Source of the DNA: Variovorax ginsengisoli
GTDB lineage: Bacteria; Pseudomonadota; Gammaproteobacteria; Burkholderiales; Burkholderiaceae_C
Direction: 5' to 3'
Assembly: GCF_030811835.1 (NCBI RefSeq)
Contig: NZ_JAUSRO010000012.1
Location: 62,001-126,000 of the forward strand
DNA length: 64,000 bases
Within the stretch, counting starts at the first letter, position 1, and every line of letters begins with the position of its first letter. The position numbers were made by a program, and so were the translations under genes. Below, in pieces: positions 8,921 through 16,567 of the stretch. The notes beneath the pieces were generated by a model. It did not search any database. It was not told the origin of the DNA and worked only from the letters and a program-made list of their open reading frames with translations.

Positions 8921-9886
8921 ATGAAGACCTCCATCATTCAACGCGCCCTCCTGGCCCTCGCCTGCGCGGCGCCCCTGATCGCCGCGCAGGCGCAGGCACT
9001 CGATACCCCACTTCGCATCGTCGTGGGCTATGCACCGGGTGGCGCGACCGATCGCGTGGCGCGCATCGTAGGTGAAAAGCTTGGAGCCAGGCTCGGCGTG
9101 CCGGTCATCGTCGACAACAAGCCCGGTGCCGGTGGCCGCCTGGCAGCACAACAGGTCAAGACCACGCCCGCCGGGCAGAACGTGATCATGCTGGCCAACC
9201 CGGCCGTGATGGTGGTCGCGCCCCTGGTGTTCAAGGACAACGGCTACGACCCCGACAAGGACTTCGTGCCCGTGTCGTACGTCAACGATTACGAGTTCGC
9301 ACTGTCGGTGGCCGCTGCCGTGCCGGTGCGCGAACTGTCGCACCTGATCGCATGGATGCGGGCGAACCCGTCGCAGGCCAATGTGGGCGTGCCGGCAACG
9401 GGCAGCCTGCCGCACTTCTTCGCACTCATGCTCGGCGACAAGGCCAGCGTGAAGACCGAAGTCATCGGTTACCGCGGCTCCGGCCCGCTTATGACGGACC
9501 TGATCGGGGGCCAGGTGCCGATTGCGGTCGACACCTTCGACACCGTCATCCCCCAGCACGAGGCAGGCAAGCTGCGCGTCCTCGCGATCTCTGGCGCCAA
9601 ACGCTCGGCTTTCGCGCCCGACGTGCCGACCTTCAAGGAGGCCGGCCTCGACCTGGTCGCCACGGGCTGGAACACCTTTTTCGCACCGGCCACGATGCCC
9701 AGGGCCAAAGTGGCGCGCATCGCGCAGGCCGTGCGCGACGTCATGCAGGACCCGGACACCCAACGCCAATTCAAGGACGCGCGCCTGGTGCCCGTGGTGA
9801 GCACGGCCGAGCAGACCACCACCATGCTGCGTGCCTACCGCGCGCAATGGGCACCGGTGGTGCAGAAGTCGGGCTACCAGCCCTGA
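8921..9886 (+). CDS. Bug-family tripartite tricarboxylate transporter substrate-binding protein
   Basis: Periplasmic solute receptor of the TctC/Bug family. The 321-residue product has a Sec signal peptide cleaved near residue 26 (ending AQAQA), then the family signatures [29 protein letters not shown], and the central TGSLPHFF. The membrane components TctA and TctB are not encoded here, as is common for the many orphan Bug proteins of Burkholderiales, which may act as sensors or share a transporter. The ATG at 8921 was chosen because it begins the signal peptide; it lies 23 bases after the mscS stop. The sulfatase gene starts 38 bases downstream, so the ligand may be a sulfated or aromatic acid. 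That last point is a guess. Confidence 0.9.
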   Translation: MKTSIIQRALLALACAAPLIAAQAQALDTPLRIVVGYAPGGATDRVARIVGEKLGARLGVPVIVDNKPGAGGRLAAQQVKTTPAGQNVIMLANPAVMVVAPLVFKDNGYDPDKDFVPVSYVNDYEFALSVAAAVPVRELSHLIAWMRANPSQANVGVPATGSLPHFFALMLGDKASVKTEVIGYRGSGPLMTDLIGGQVPIAVDTFDTVIPQHEAGKLRVLAISGAKRSAFAPDVPTFKEAGLDLVATGWNTFFAPATMPRAKVARIAQAVRDVMQDPDTQRQFKDARLVPVVSTAEQTTTMLRAYRAQWAPVVQKSGYQP

Positions 9887-9924
9887 CGGCAGGCCAGCAA
9901 TCCAGTCGTTCGCAGGACCCCTTC

Positions 9925-11253
9925 ATGCAAAGACCCAACATCATCTTCATCGTGGCCGACGACCTCGGCCATGCCGATCTCGGCTGCTATGGCGGGCGCG
10001 ACGCCGCGTTCGGCCCGGTCTCGCCCGTGCTCGATGGCCTGGCGGCCAAGGGCATTCAGTTCACGCAGGGCTATGCGAACTCGCCGGTGTGCTCGCCCAC
10101 CCGCTTCGCGATGATCACCGCGCGCTACCAGTACCGCCTGCGCGGCGCGGCAGAGGAGCCGATCCGCAGCGGCAACCGCGACAGCACCACGCTCGGCATG
10201 CCTCCCGACCATCCGACGCTGCCCTCGCTGCTGCGGGCGCAGGGCTACCGCACCGCGCTCATCGGCAAGTGGCACCTGGGCTACCCGCCGGCCTTCGGGC
10301 CGTTGCGTTCGGGGTACGACGAATTCTTCGGGCCGATGTCCGGTGGCGTCGACTACTTCACCCATTGCGATTCGCGCGGCACGCACGACCTCTGGGCCGG
10401 CGAGGAAGACACCCAGGAGGAAGGCTACCTGACCGACCTGTTCTCGCAGCGCGCGGTCGACTATGTCGAGCGCATGGCCGAGGCGCAGGAAACCGACAAC
10501 GCGCCCTTCTTCCTGAGCCTGCACTACACGGCGCCCCACTGGCCCTGGGAAACCCGCGAGGACGCCGGCCGTGCGCCCCAGGTCAAGGACAACCTGTTCG
10601 ACCTTGCCGGCGGCAACATCCACATCTACCGCCGCATGATCCACCACATGGACGAGGGCATCGGCTGGATCATGACCGCGCTCGAAAAGCACGGCCTGGC
10701 CGACAACACGCTGGTGGTGTTCACCAGCGACAACGGTGGCGAACGCTTCTCCGACAACTGGCCACTGGTGGGCGGCAAGATGGACCTGACCGAAGGTGGC
10801 ATCCGTGTGCCATGGATCGCGCACTGGCCCGCCGTCATCCAACCCGGCGGCGTGACCGCACAGCACTGCCTCACGATGGACTGGTCGGCCACCATGCTCG
10901 ATGCCGCTGGCGTCGCACCCGATCCGGCCTACCCGCTGGACGGCGTGTCGTTGATGCCCACCCTGCGCGATGCCACCCACACCTTCGCCCGGCCGATGCA
11001 CTGGCGCATGAACCACCGCGGCCAGCGCGCCTTGCGCGACGGCGACTGGAAGTACCTGCAGGTCGACGGCAACGAATACCTCTTCAATATTCCCGCCGAC
11101 GAGCGCGAGCGCGCCAACCAGGCCCATCGCGAGCCCGATCGCCTGGCCGCCATGCGCGACGCATGGGCCGCATGGAACGCCACGATGCCGGCGATTCCGC
11201 CCGACGCGACCGTGAGCCTGGGCTATTCGGCCAAGGACATGCCGCAAAGATAG
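9925..11253 (+). CDS. Type I sulfatase (arylsulfatase-like, formylglycine-dependent)
   Basis: Hydrolyses sulfate esters. The 442-residue protein begins with the metal-binding [22 protein letters not shown] (Asp12, Asp13) and carries the formylglycine signature C-S-P-T-R with the modified cysteine at residue 56. Downstream GKWHLG, the [12 protein letters not shown] segment and TSDNGGE are all sulfatase active-site parts. There is no signal peptide, so it looks cytosolic, which fits uptake of the sulfate ester by a transporter. The modifying enzyme (FGE or anaerobic SME) is not in the window. The ATG at 9925 is the first methionine ahead of the conserved strand. Substrate is unknown. Confidence 0.93.
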   Translation: MQRPNIIFIVADDLGHADLGCYGGRDAAFGPVSPVLDGLAAKGIQFTQGYANSPVCSPTRFAMITARYQYRLRGAAEEPIRSGNRDSTTLGMPPDHPTLPSLLRAQGYRTALIGKWHLGYPPAFGPLRSGYDEFFGPMSGGVDYFTHCDSRGTHDLWAGEEDTQEEGYLTDLFSQRAVDYVERMAEAQETDNAPFFLSLHYTAPHWPWETREDAGRAPQVKDNLFDLAGGNIHIYRRMIHHMDEGIGWIMTALEKHGLADNTLVVFTSDNGGERFSDNWPLVGGKMDLTEGGIRVPWIAHWPAVIQPGGVTAQHCLTMDWSATMLDAAGVAPDPAYPLDGVSLMPTLRDATHTFARPMHWRMNHRGQRALRDGDWKYLQVDGNEYLFNIPADERERANQAHREPDRLAAMRDAWAAWNATMPAIPPDATVSLGYSAKDMPQR

Positions 11254-11259
11254 AACGCC

Positions 11260-11763
11260 CTAGGGCGCCAGCGGCAGTTCGTAGCGCGCATACGAGGACG
11301 CGCCGATCCGTACGACGCTGTGCAAGGCAAAGCCGAAACCTTCATAGAGTTGCCGCAGCCCTTGGCGGTCCGCGACGCAATCCAGGCGAAGGTGCGCCAG
11401 GCCAAGCTGTTGGGCGCGCGCTCTGGCGTACGACAGCAACGCCGTCGAGACGCCCTTTTTCGCCCACGCGCGGCGAACAGCGAGCTTGTGAACGAAAGCC
11501 GACGTGCCTGGCTCGATCTCGGGCCAAAAGTGGGCGTCCGCCAGTTCGAACTTCATGACGCCAGCGACTTGATCGCCGTCGCCAACTGCCACGTGAAAGA
11601 GCCCGGCGACCGTGTCTCGCAGAACGCGTTCGTGGCCAATTTCAGCGCCTGACCAGAGGGCTCTGCCATCGTCTGCCAGCCATTGAGCCGCTTCGTGCAA
11701 GACCGAGGCAATCACGGACGCCTCTGGCAAACGTGCTTGCTGGACGCGCAAGGCGTTGCTCAC
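11260..11763 (-). CDS. GNAT-family N-acetyltransferase
   Basis: A 167-residue single-domain protein of the acetyl-CoA-dependent GNAT superfamily. The acetyl-CoA-binding region is visible as VHKLAVRRAWAKKGVSTALLSYARARAQQLGLAHLRLDC, a variant of the usual motif A (Q/RxxGxG/A), followed by YEGFGF, the usual motif B end. The substrate is not predictable. Its start codon overlaps the upstream DUF1330 gene by four bases, so they form a two-gene unit. It converges with the sulfatase gene, with only six bases between the stop codons. Confidence 0.82.
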   Translation of the reverse strand: MSNALRVQQARLPEASVIASVLHEAAQWLADDGRALWSGAEIGHERVLRDTVAGLFHVAVGDGDQVAGVMKFELADAHFWPEIEPGTSAFVHKLAVRRAWAKKGVSTALLSYARARAQQLGLAHLRLDCVADRQGLRQLYEGFGFALHSVVRIGASSYARYELPLAP

Positions 11764-12050
11764 ACCCCTTCGATGATCCGCAAGTCCCGTTCAGCGCCGT
11801 CGCCCAGGGCATCGAGCGCCGCCTGGTATGCGGGGCTGTCATGGACGGCTTTCGCCTGTGCGACGCTGTCGAATTCGATCAGCACCGTGCGTTGCGCCAG
11901 TCCGAATTCATACACCTCGGCCGGCAGCCCTCGCGCCAGAAAGCGTCCGCCTCCTGCGGTGATGGCCGGTCCGGCCAGCTGGGCGTAGGCCGCAAGTTTG
12001 TCGGCGTCTTTGATGGCACGGTACGCGCTGACCCAATAGGCTTTTGCCAT
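11760..12050 (-). CDS. DUF1330 family protein
   Basis: A 96-residue protein with the family opening AKAYWVSAYRAIKDADKLAAYAQLAGPAI, then GGRFLARG, RTVLIEFDSVAQAKAVHDSPAYQAAL and a final RIIEGV. DUF1330 proteins have a ferredoxin-like alpha/beta fold of the dimeric alpha-beta barrel type; no general function is established. It is the first gene of a leftward unit with the GNAT gene and is divergent from the padR gene, sharing a 274-base gap. Confidence 0.88.
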   Translation of the reverse strand: MAKAYWVSAYRAIKDADKLAAYAQLAGPAITAGGGRFLARGLPAEVYEFGLAQRTVLIEFDSVAQAKAVHDSPAYQAALDALGDGAERDLRIIEGV

Positions 12051-12263
12051 GGTGGTTTCTCTTTCAGATGTGTTGGGTTGATGAGCAAAAACGTCTGCAT
12101 GGGTTCGGGGCCCCCTGCCAATTCGGTCCGGTTCAGCGACCGGCGGGAGCGACTTGCAGCCGTCCGCCCATCGTAGCCCAGCAACCCTGCCGCAGCCGGC
12201 CTTTCACGCGCGGCCCCATCGTGCCGTGGCATTTCCATCTTGGGCAGGTCATGCCCTCGCGTC

Positions 12264-12292
12264 TTGACTCAGACTTATTTTAGATATATCTT
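12264..12292 (+). promoter_or_regulatory. Predicted sigma70-type promoter of the padR-ferric reductase unit
   Basis: TTGACT at 12264-12269 and TATCTT at 12287-12292 are separated by 17 bases, in an AT-rich patch that stands out from the surrounding GC-rich DNA. The -10 element overlaps the AGATATATCT palindrome, so a bound repressor would block it. AGGAG at 12315-12319 serves as ribosome binding site for the ATG at 12325. Confidence 0.6.
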
Positions 12293-12306
12293 TACTAGAT
12301 CAGATA
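12282..12306. promoter_or_regulatory. Probable operator for the PadR regulator
   Basis: A perfect 10-base palindrome, AGATATATCT (12282-12291), is followed exactly 20 bases later by a second AGATA half-site (12302-12306). The second copy continues as an imperfect palindrome, AGATAGTTTCT. Two sites on the same helix face, overlapping the predicted -10 element and just ahead of a padR gene, suggest autorepression. No binding data are available to me. Confidence 0.5.
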
Positions 12307-12324
12307 GTTTCTAAAGGAGTCTCG

Positions 12325-12921
12325 ATGAGACACGCACATTTCAGATTACGAATTCGACGCGGAGAACATGGGGACGGCCTGTCCGGCGGCGCGCCCGCAG
12401 GCGATACCGCGCGCGGCGGGCGGCACGGAGGGGGTGGGGGTGGCCGCGGCGGTCGCATCTTTGGCCATGGCGGCCTGCGCTTCGTGCTGCTGCAACTGAT
12501 CGCGGACAAGCCGGCGCATGGCTACGAGCTGATCAAGGCGATCGAAGACCGCCTTGGCGGCAGTTACGCGCCCAGTCCGGGCATCGTCTATCCCAGCCTC
12601 ACGCTGCTCGAGGAACTGGGCCACCTGAGCGTGGATGCAGCCGACGGCAGCAGCAACCGCAGGCGCTACAGCATCACCGACAGCGGCCGCGAGTTCCTCG
12701 AAGCCAACCGCACGCTCACCGATGAACTGATGGCGCGCATGAACAGTGGCGTCGACGGCGCCGGTCCGCGTGGCGGCCGCCCGCCGCAGGTGATGCGCGC
12801 GATCGAAAACCTCAAGCTGGCCATGCGCATGCGCCTGTCGGGCGAGCCACTCACACCCGCGCAGGCGAACGCCTTCGCCGCAGTGCTCGACAGCGCCGCC
12901 CAGCAACTCGAACAGATCTGA
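12325..12921 (+). CDS. PadR-family transcriptional regulator, YqjI-like
   Basis: A 198-residue repressor with a PadR winged-helix domain from about residue 45 to 130: GGLRFVLLQLIADKPAHGYELIKAIEDRLGGSYAPSPGIVYPSLTLLEELGHL, close to E. coli YqjI. YqjI senses nickel through a His/Cys-rich N-terminal leader and represses yqjH. Here the first 50 residues are Gly/Arg-rich with five histidines (positions 3, 5, 15, 34, 48) and no cysteine. The C-terminal helix with AVLDSAAQQLEQ matches the dimerisation part. The gene following it encodes a YqjH-like ferric-chelate reductase, so it most likely controls that gene and itself. Confidence 0.9.
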   Translation: MRHAHFRLRIRRGEHGDGLSGGAPAGDTARGGRHGGGGGGRGGRIFGHGGLRFVLLQLIADKPAHGYELIKAIEDRLGGSYAPSPGIVYPSLTLLEELGHLSVDAADGSSNRRRYSITDSGREFLEANRTLTDELMARMNSGVDGAGPRGGRPPQVMRAIENLKLAMRMRLSGEPLTPAQANAFAAVLDSAAQQLEQI

Positions 12922-12952
12922 GCACACCCAGGACAAAGCAAGGACAACGACC

Positions 12953-13795
12953 ATGAACACCCCCCTCGCCTCCCATACCGAAGCCGACCGCACCCCACAG
13001 CGCGTGCGCCACACCCTGCGATTTCGCGTGCTCGACGTGCTGCGGGTGCAGCGCGTCACGCCGCACCTGGTGCGCGTGACCCTTGGCGGGGACGACCTCG
13101 AAGGCTTCCACAGCCCGGGCTTCGACGACCACGCCAAGCTCTTCTTTCCGGACCCGCAGACCGGCGAGCTGACAGTGCCCACCGCAGGCCCCGACGGTCC
13201 GGTATGGCCGGAAGGCCGCAAGCCCGTCATGCGCGACTACACGCCACGGCATTTCGACGCAGCAGCCCGCACGCTGGACATCGATTTCGCGCTGCATGAA
13301 GCCGGTCCGGCCACGCGCTGGGCCGAACAGGCCACCCCCGGCCAACGCCTGGGCGTCGGCGGGCCACGCGGCTCCTTCATCGTGCCCACGAACTTCGACT
13401 GGCACCTGCTGATCGGCGACGACACGGCCCTGCCCGCGATTGCACGCCGCCTGGCCGAACTGCCTGCCGACGGCCGCGCACTGGTGATCGTCGAGGTCGA
13501 TGGCGCTGCCGACCAGGTGCCGCTGCCCAGCCCGGCAGCGCAGGTCGAAGTGGTCTGGGTACATCGCGGCAGCATTGCCGCCGACCCTGCGGCCGAATCG
13601 CCGCTGCTGCAAGCCCTGCGGCGCAAGCAGCTTCCCACTGGCGCATTCCACGCGTGGATAGGCTGCGAGTCCGCCGCAGCGAAGGCGCTGCGTGCGCATC
13701 TGGTGAACGAATGCAAGGCGAACCCGAAATGGGTTCGTGCCTCGGGCTACTGGCGCCGCGGGACCGCGGCAACGCACGATTCGCACGACGAGTGA
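12953..13795 (+). CDS. Siderophore-interacting protein / NAD(P)H-dependent ferric-chelate reductase (YqjH/ViuB family)
   Basis: Releases iron from ferric siderophores by flavin-dependent reduction in the cytosol. The 280-residue protein has the N-terminal FAD-binding barrel with HLVRVTLGGDDLEGF and the flavin motif RDYTPR at about residues 93-98. The GGPRGSF turn and a C-terminal SIP domain with LLIGDDTALPAIARRL and WIGCESAAAKALR follow. It is 31 bases behind the padR gene on the same strand and probably shares its promoter. The E. coli counterpart YqjH is derepressed by iron lack and by nickel. Confidence 0.93.
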   Translation: MNTPLASHTEADRTPQRVRHTLRFRVLDVLRVQRVTPHLVRVTLGGDDLEGFHSPGFDDHAKLFFPDPQTGELTVPTAGPDGPVWPEGRKPVMRDYTPRHFDAAARTLDIDFALHEAGPATRWAEQATPGQRLGVGGPRGSFIVPTNFDWHLLIGDDTALPAIARRLAELPADGRALVIVEVDGAADQVPLPSPAAQVEVVWVHRGSIAADPAAESPLLQALRRKQLPTGAFHAWIGCESAAAKALRAHLVNECKANPKWVRASGYWRRGTAATHDSHDE

Positions 13796-13807
13796 CCGGT
13801 CTCGCGC

Positions 13808-14230
13808 CTAGTCCTTTTTCCAGACCTGCCCATCCACCGAGCGGTAGGTACCACCGCTCGCACAGCAGCCGCCGGCGCCGATGGCCTGGCGCCCCAGCAC
13901 GGCGGTCATGACACGGCCATCGAAGCTCAGCGACTCCCGCACGCAGGCCGTGAAGAAGGGATAGAACTCCGGCTTGACCAGGCTGGTCCACTCGGCGGCC
14001 GCCTGCCCGGGGGCTCGCGTCACGCTGAACACTTCGCAGTCGTGGACGATCAGGAAGACGGGCTGCCCCGCGAGCTTGCCATCGAACACCAGCTCGGGCG
14101 GCGCCTCGCGGATCGCGATGGCGCGCTTTCTGAGCAAGGGGTCCGCGGGCTCGGGCGTGAAAAAGTCGCAGCCCGTCAGGCTGATGACGGCCAGCATCGA
14201 CACCCAGGTCCGGCAGCGCGTGAGCTTCAT
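13808..14230 (-). CDS. Small predicted lipoprotein of unknown function
   Basis: A 140-residue protein that starts with a lipoprotein signal peptide: positive MKLTRCR, a hydrophobic stretch, and the lipobox L-T-G-C with the lipidated cysteine at residue 21. The mature part has several cysteines (VHDCEVF, FTACVRE, GAGGCCASGG), which suggests disulfides in the periplasm. I do not recognise a domain. The ATG at 14230 was chosen because it gives a clean signal peptide; another in-frame ATG lies at 14242. It follows the DJ-1-family gene by 34 bases on the same strand. Confidence 0.75.
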   Translation of the reverse strand: MKLTRCRTWVSMLAVISLTGCDFFTPEPADPLLRKRAIAIREAPPELVFDGKLAGQPVFLIVHDCEVFSVTRAPGQAAAEWTSLVKPEFYPFFTACVRESLSFDGRVMTAVLGRQAIGAGGCCASGGTYRSVDGQVWKKD

Positions 14231-14264
14231 GCGCCGCAGCATGCCACGAACGTCATCACCGACC

Positions 14265-14885
14265 TCACGCCAAGGCAGCAGGCGCCACATCCAGGTACGG
14301 CGCGATGTTGCGCATCGCGCGCGCCACGTGCTCTTCTTTTTCACCGACGGGCGCGACGTAGTGCATCGCACTCCTGGCTTCCTCCACGCCCACCAGCCGC
14401 GCGATGACCCAGGCCGCGAGGTACTGCGATGCCAGACATCCACCTGCGGTGGCCACGTTGCCATGGGCCACGAAGGGCTGGTTGAGCACGGCGACACCGG
14501 CGGCCTCGACCCACGGCTTCGTGGTGAGGTCGGTGCAGGCCGGCACGTCGGCCAACAGGCCCAGCCGGGCCAGCACCAGCGCGCCCGAGCACTGGGCACC
14601 CAACAGTTGCCGCGCCGGGTCGAGCTGCAGTTGCGCCATCAGCGCCGCATCGGCGACCACCTCGCGGGTCTGCATGCCGCTGCCGACGATGACGGCATCG
14701 GCGGTGCTGGCATCCTGCAACGACGCCTGGGATTCGACCACCACGCCGTTCATCGAGCGCACGCGCGCCGACGGGCTCGCGATCGACACTCGCCAGCCGG
14801 GCCGCTTGACGCGGTTGAGGATGCCCAGGGCGATCAGCGAATCCAGTTCGTTGAAGCCCTCGAAGGTGAGGATGGCGATGTGCAT
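14265..14885 (-). CDS. DJ-1/PfpI family protein (class I glutamine amidotransferase-like)
   Basis: A 206-residue protein with the family opening MHIAILTFEGFNELDSLIALGILN and the nucleophile-elbow segment LLGAQCSGALVLARLG, in which the cysteine is the expected reactive residue. CTDLTTKPWVE and GNVATAGGCLASQYLA further match the subgroup related to isonitrile hydratase and to the sensor domain of GlxA-type AraC regulators. No helix-turn-helix domain is attached. The start at 14885 gives the conserved first strand; the open frame extends eight codons further. Activity (hydratase, deglycase or other) cannot be settled from sequence. Confidence 0.85.
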   Translation of the reverse strand: MHIAILTFEGFNELDSLIALGILNRVKRPGWRVSIASPSARVRSMNGVVVESQASLQDASTADAVIVGSGMQTREVVADAALMAQLQLDPARQLLGAQCSGALVLARLGLLADVPACTDLTTKPWVEAAGVAVLNQPFVAHGNVATAGGCLASQYLAAWVIARLVGVEEARSAMHYVAPVGEKEEHVARAMRNIAPYLDVAPAALA

Positions 14886-14930
14886 GGTCGGGGTCCTGTG
14901 GTATGACAAACAGGGTGGACGTGGCCGGCG

Positions 14931-15599
14931 TCAGGTGGCTGCGGCCGTTGCGCCTGCGGCCAGTTCATCGGTGGCCTGCAATGCCGCTTCGATGCCCTGC
15001 ACCTCGTTCCGGAGCAATGCCAGGCCCTTGTCGGCGAAGGCACGATGGCTGGCGGGGTCGGCCCACAGGCTGGTCGCGGCTTCCGAACAGGTCAGCCAGG
15101 CGAAGCGGATGCGGCCCGCCATGAGCGCGATGAAATGCTGCTCGCGCAAGGGATCGGCCCGGTCCCACACGCCACCGATCAGCACGCGGCGACCCCGCTT
15201 GATGCGGGGTTCGAGTTCGGCGAAGAACGGCAGCTTGACCGTGGTCCACCCGAGCGAACCGGCGTTCAGGGCGAGGTCGAAAGCGTAGGTCGGCGGGTGC
15301 TTTTTCGCGAAGTCGCGCAGCACAGCCAGCGTGTACAGCGGTGCTTGCTTCTGCGCTGCGGCACCGGCTTCAACATGCTGGATGCGCGCCGGGCCGCTGC
15401 CCGCGCGCCCGTCGGTGCGCTTGGGCGCACGCAGTTCCGCAAGCTGGGCCGGAGACATGTAGAGGTACAGCGCGGCGAGGTCTGCGGGCAACCTGGTCTC
15501 GTCGGGCAGCTGGTCGATGCGGGTCACCGGATCGGCTTGCGTCTTGGCTGGCTGGGTCGGTTCGACGCTGCGGTCGGGAAGTTCTTGCGTGTCGGTCAT
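14931..15599 (-). CDS. Hypothetical protein with a possible AlpA/MerR-like DNA-binding segment
   Basis: A 222-residue protein I do not recognise as a named family. Residues 36-100 resemble an excisionase or AlpA-type winged helix: RLPADLAALYLYMSPAQLAELR, an interrupted wing with GSGP, and then a YTLAVLRDFAKK ending, like the Y-x-x-x-x-L-R-x-F close of that fold. The rest (residues 100-222) contains YAFDLALNAGSLGWTTVKLPFFAELEPRIKRGRRVLIGGVWD, with no recognisable catalytic motif. The start at 15599 was preferred over the longer frame because MTDTQEL begins a plausible short N terminus. It is divergent from the oxygenase-like gene at 15704. Confidence 0.65.
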   Translation of the reverse strand: MTDTQELPDRSVEPTQPAKTQADPVTRIDQLPDETRLPADLAALYLYMSPAQLAELRAPKRTDGRAGSGPARIQHVEAGAAAQKQAPLYTLAVLRDFAKKHPPTYAFDLALNAGSLGWTTVKLPFFAELEPRIKRGRRVLIGGVWDRADPLREQHFIALMAGRIRFAWLTCSEAATSLWADPASHRAFADKGLALLRNEVQGIEAALQATDELAAGATAAAT

Positions 15600-15703
15600 G
15601 GGCGCCCTGTTCTCGGCGCGGATGTCGCGCCCGCGAATTCTAGAGGCCTGCGATCGGTGCACCAGCCCGCACGTCTTTCCATCGCCTCACTACACTCGCC
15701 GCG

Positions 15704-16435
15704 ATGAGCCCCAATGATCGCGCGCCCGATGTTCTCGTCTCCCACTATGGGAGCGGCGACGCCGTGCGCAGCCGCAGCGTGAGCACCATCGTGCGGTCCG
15801 GCACGGTGGATGTGCCCACGCCGCCCGCCTGGCTGGCGGCGCACTGGGCACGGGAAACCGCCACGACGCTGGCGCCCGGGGACGTCGACACACTTCCCTT
15901 GGCACGCACCCGCATGCGCTGGCCGGCGTACCGGCAGGCGGTGCAGGCCGCGGCCCGCTGGACCGGCGCGATCGGCCTGGGCGATCTGCTGGCTTCGTGC
16001 GACGTCGCCCTCATGGCCTGCCGCGGCGCACGCTACCACCACGACGGCGCGCTGTACGCAGGCGCGGCCTTCTGCAATCTCTTCCTGAGCGAGGACCAGG
16101 CGTTCGACGTTCACTTTCCAGGCACCGGCGACCGCATCCCGCTCACCCGCGGCACGGTGTTGGTCTTCGACACCTGCCAGCCGCATGCGGTGATCCGGCG
16201 CAGCAACAGCAGCCAAGGTGGCTTCGATGCCGCGGACTTTGCCGGCACGGACTGTACGCAGGTCTTCCTGACCTGGGAGCTGCCCATCGAAGACGCCCGC
16301 GTCGCACAGGCGCTGAAGATCAATTTCGACGTGGTGCCGGTCATCGGGCCCATGATCGACGAGGAGCAGGTCCGGGTGAATGGTGCGGTTGCCACGGTGT
16401 GCACCGCGTCGGGCCGATGGTGCGTTGCAGGCTGA
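15704..16435 (+). CDS. Uncharacterised protein with a putative 2OG-Fe(II) oxygenase core
   Basis: A 243-residue cytosolic protein of unknown role. Its middle resembles a double-stranded beta-helix oxygenase: His112-x-Asp114 in GARYHHDGALY, a following strand AFCNLFLSEDQ, then His161 in DTCQPHAVIRR with an arginine four residues on. This spacing fits the H-x-D...H iron triad plus the 2-oxoglutarate-binding arginine. The call rests on motif spacing alone, and no overall similarity to a named family is obvious to me. It is monocistronic, with its own terminator just downstream. Confidence 0.55.
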   Translation: MSPNDRAPDVLVSHYGSGDAVRSRSVSTIVRSGTVDVPTPPAWLAAHWARETATTLAPGDVDTLPLARTRMRWPAYRQAVQAAARWTGAIGLGDLLASCDVALMACRGARYHHDGALYAGAAFCNLFLSEDQAFDVHFPGTGDRIPLTRGTVLVFDTCQPHAVIRRSNSSQGGFDAADFAGTDCTQVFLTWELPIEDARVAQALKINFDVVPVIGPMIDEEQVRVNGAVATVCTASGRWCVAG

Positions 16436-16541
16436 AGCGATCGCTTACCGCGCCTTTAAGTTTCACTTAAGCCGGTGCCAGGACACTGGACCCCGACAGC
16501 CCAATTCAATGCACCTCTCCCTCCCTCGGGGGCTGTCCTTG

Positions 16542-16567
16542 ACCCGCTACGGCGGGTTTTTTCTTTT
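16542..16567 (+). terminator. Rho-independent terminator of the oxygenase-like gene
   Basis: Stem ACCCGC/GCGGGT (16542-16547 and 16552-16557) with loop TACG is followed directly by a run of T broken by one C. The T-run extends into the last codon of queG on the other strand. The orientation works only for rightward transcripts. Confidence 0.85.

Noticed and set aside
12044..12283. Small plus-strand frame of 79 codons in the padR upstream gap
   Set aside because: It begins opposite the DUF1330 start, has no family resemblance or ribosome binding sequence, and overlaps the predicted promoter.
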